A DNA stretch of 33,304 nucleotides from a virus: positions 1 to 33,304 of IMG/VR virus record IMGVR_UViG_3300031974_000185; one strand, given 5' to 3'. The notes under the pieces were generated by a model. The model did not search any database. It worked only from the letters and a program-made list of their open reading frames with translations, and was not told the DNA's origin. Positions 32,601 through 33,304 of this stretch are shown here, in pieces (position 1 is the first letter of the stretch; each line of letters opens with the position of its first letter). The translations under genes and the position numbers were made by a program.

Positions 32601-33304
32601 TGTCATTGTTAGCTTTTATTAATAAAGCTTCAGTTAAACTTCCAGCTACAGAACTTGAATGAACAAGAAAAGCTAAACCTTGTACGTTGTTTGAGGTAGC
32701 TGTTTGTTTACCAACAATAGCAGAACGGATTTGAGAAGAAGTACCAGCTTTTGCAAAACCTAATCCACCTTTGTAGTTTCCGTTTCCAGTAGTAGCAGCA
32801 CTATTACCAATTATTAAACTAGCATTTGGAGTATTTGCTGTAGTGCTAAAAGCAGTTGTTGCTGTGGCGTTTGATAAACCTTCTACAGTTAAGCCGTCCA
32901 TTGTGGCTGTTCCTGTTACGTCTATGCCTGTATTGTTAACAGCAACTCTTTGACTATCTTGGTAATAAAGACGAGTCTCTCCACTTTGAATACCTAATAA
33001 AAATCTAGCACCTGTAGAATCTTCTAAGGAAAGATTTTGAGCCTGTATTTTTAAATTTCCTATACCAGCATCTTTTATATAACTATCACTAGCATCATGG
33101 TAGATTTGTAAATCATTACCATCACCAAACTGAGCTTTTTCGTTGTCTTCAAAGCTTATACCATTTCCACCAGCTGAACTAATTTGACTATCTACATAAG
33201 CTTTTACAGATTGTTGAGTCGGTAAAAGCGTTGCAGAGTTTGAAGACATATTATCTTCATCTACAAAACCTGTTATAGTAGTTGTACCGTCTGACAAGCT
33301 TCCG
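29680..33304 (-). CDS. Tail fibre with S74 self-cleaving chaperone domain (5' end outside window)
   Basis: At least 1205 residues are visible. The frame is open to the right edge, and the first in-window start is only a TTG at 33297, so the true start lies outside. The body is a series of degenerate beta repeats with GIGTSSP and RIDSSGNVGIG phrases recurring, typical of long trimeric fibres. The last 103 residues are a Peptidase_S74 domain (SDRRLKENIENI, GFIAQDVEKALPEAV), which folds the trimer and then cuts itself off before the Ser of SDRRLK. It ends in a coiled coil (MKEQQEQIESLKSEIANL). The fibre recognises the host surface. It overlaps the next gene by 11 bases. Confidence 0.9.
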   Translation of the reverse strand, partial: GSLSDGTTTITGFVDEDNMSSNSATLLPTQQSVKAYVDSQISSAGGNGISFEDNEKAQFGDGNDLQIYHDASDSYIKDAGIGNLKIQAQNLSLEDSTGARFLLGIQSGETRLYYQDSQRVAVNNTGIDVTGTATMDGLTVEGLSNATATTAFSTTANTPNASLIIGNSAATTGNGNYKGGLGFAKAGTSSQIRSAIVGKQTATSNNVQGLAFLVHSSSVAGSLTEALLIKANNDIIFYDDTGTTEGLLWDASTERLAIGTTSPNAKLEISTTDGVESLRINSLDTQVTEGELIGEILFTSNDATLNADRKVLAGIKTFAAENFAGANANEASLQFFTANSNDLRNSAAPSPRMTINEDGKVGIGIAPSNPLDVAGIIRSTSTNPQLRIYTSSGTGQGYLIFGDSADDDIGQIVYNHNTDSMRFHTNASERVRIDSSGKLGVNTTSLDGILTLKQLANSDSNGLDGIRIDASTGTTYAGFGLANATGTLAITAGDAGGTENTEIVFKTASSGSEAERARIDSSGNVGIGITNPSATLHVEGDAIIKGGSGVSNTGATLQLESTETQAVGSGASISFKGDDGSGTQRVFGVIKGSKTSATSGNFNGGLDFFTRVTAEANARKRLEIASNGDISFYEDTGTSQALFWDSSAESLGIGTTSPQKKLNVFADGTAPVRFERNTSHGQVIQIYKDGAAISSIGTNSTGIGTSVPHSTARLHIQGNDGASGSTPNVAANELFVDNAGNTGVTVGTTNTGTGYYAFADSDIALRAGIFYDHSADDMGFRVASATAMTIDSSRNVGIGTSSPSNKLTVDGDIRIRDSIASLFLQDTDGTSQVSEIKQSAGVTTISSRNNTNNGDILFTGYNGTATTEYARIISSGNFGIGTSSPDNPLDIRSAGNVQLKLASTTASNNARMVFAPNNTAIANIGIDASSSAFTYYDIVNATVPFKIAQGASTNTLSINTNSQVGIGTNAPARTLHVNNNGESFIRITSSDTGNAGLEFGDQSDGVQGSIYQNATDNSLIFNGYNNAERVRITSGGEFYVGTTNGQTTNSNITTKASINGDVFTNGIRFNTNTTQDSNTAPSYKLWMDSTDLMIGSVVIETGATSDRRLKENIENIPNAIEKVKLLNGVTYNYKKKPDVKEAGFIAQDVEKALPEAVYTAYEDGEEVLALKYNRITSVLVEAMKEQQEQIESLKSEIANLKGEKNGN

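Overview
This window is part of a lytic-type, tailed double-stranded DNA phage genome. It is AT-rich and tightly packed, with start and stop codons overlapping at most gene junctions. The replication set is T7-like: primase-helicase, family A DNA polymerase, gp2.5-type SSB, endonuclease I and a RecB/Cas4-type exonuclease. Together with a class I ribonucleotide reductase, a very large internal virion protein, an S74-type tail fibre and several small genes of a kind I know from marine phage contigs, it suggests a podovirus-like phage of a marine Gram-negative bacterium, probably a streamlined alphaproteobacterium. That host is an inference. I see no RNA polymerase, integrase, tRNA, terminase, portal or major capsid gene here; the head genes probably lie beyond the right edge.

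Layout. Bases 1-802 carry three small plus-strand genes. Bases 803-1290 have no gene: a perfect consensus sigma70 promoter (TTGACA, 17-bp spacer, TATAAT) is followed by about 450 bases of structured, apparently noncoding RNA that ends in a hairpin over the next gene's ribosome binding site. A second perfect promoter at 1529-1557 starts the replication block (1591-7853: SSB, primase-helicase, polymerase, two PD-(D/E)XK-type nucleases, endonuclease I, a DUF3310-like protein). The nucleotide block follows (7846-11342: NrdA, small proteins, NrdB). A third perfect promoter lies inside the exonuclease gene.

From 11326 to the right edge every gene is on the minus strand and is read from right to left: tail fibre, small tail and membrane proteins, internal virion proteins including one of 2309 residues, then two small holin-like membrane proteins. 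The last five genes of this late operon are the most striking part: csgF, csgG, a secreted curlin-like repeat protein, a secreted FecR-domain protein and a membrane CHASE2-adenylate cyclase whose catalytic residues are all present. They overlap one another and the holin-like gene, so they appear to be a true part of the late transcript.

How it may work together. The left arm copies and recombines DNA and supplies deoxyribonucleotides. The right arm builds the tail and the ejected internal proteins, then makes lysis-type membrane proteins. The terminal cassette would place a CsgG/CsgF pore in the host outer membrane, export or hold a small amyloid-like protein, and make cAMP under control of a periplasmic CHASE2/FecR sensor. 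From memory, csgG/csgF have been noted in some marine phages; the union with a curlin-like substrate, FecR and a CHASE2 cyclase is what I regard as possibly undescribed. The two arms converge and overlap by 17 bases with no visible terminator.
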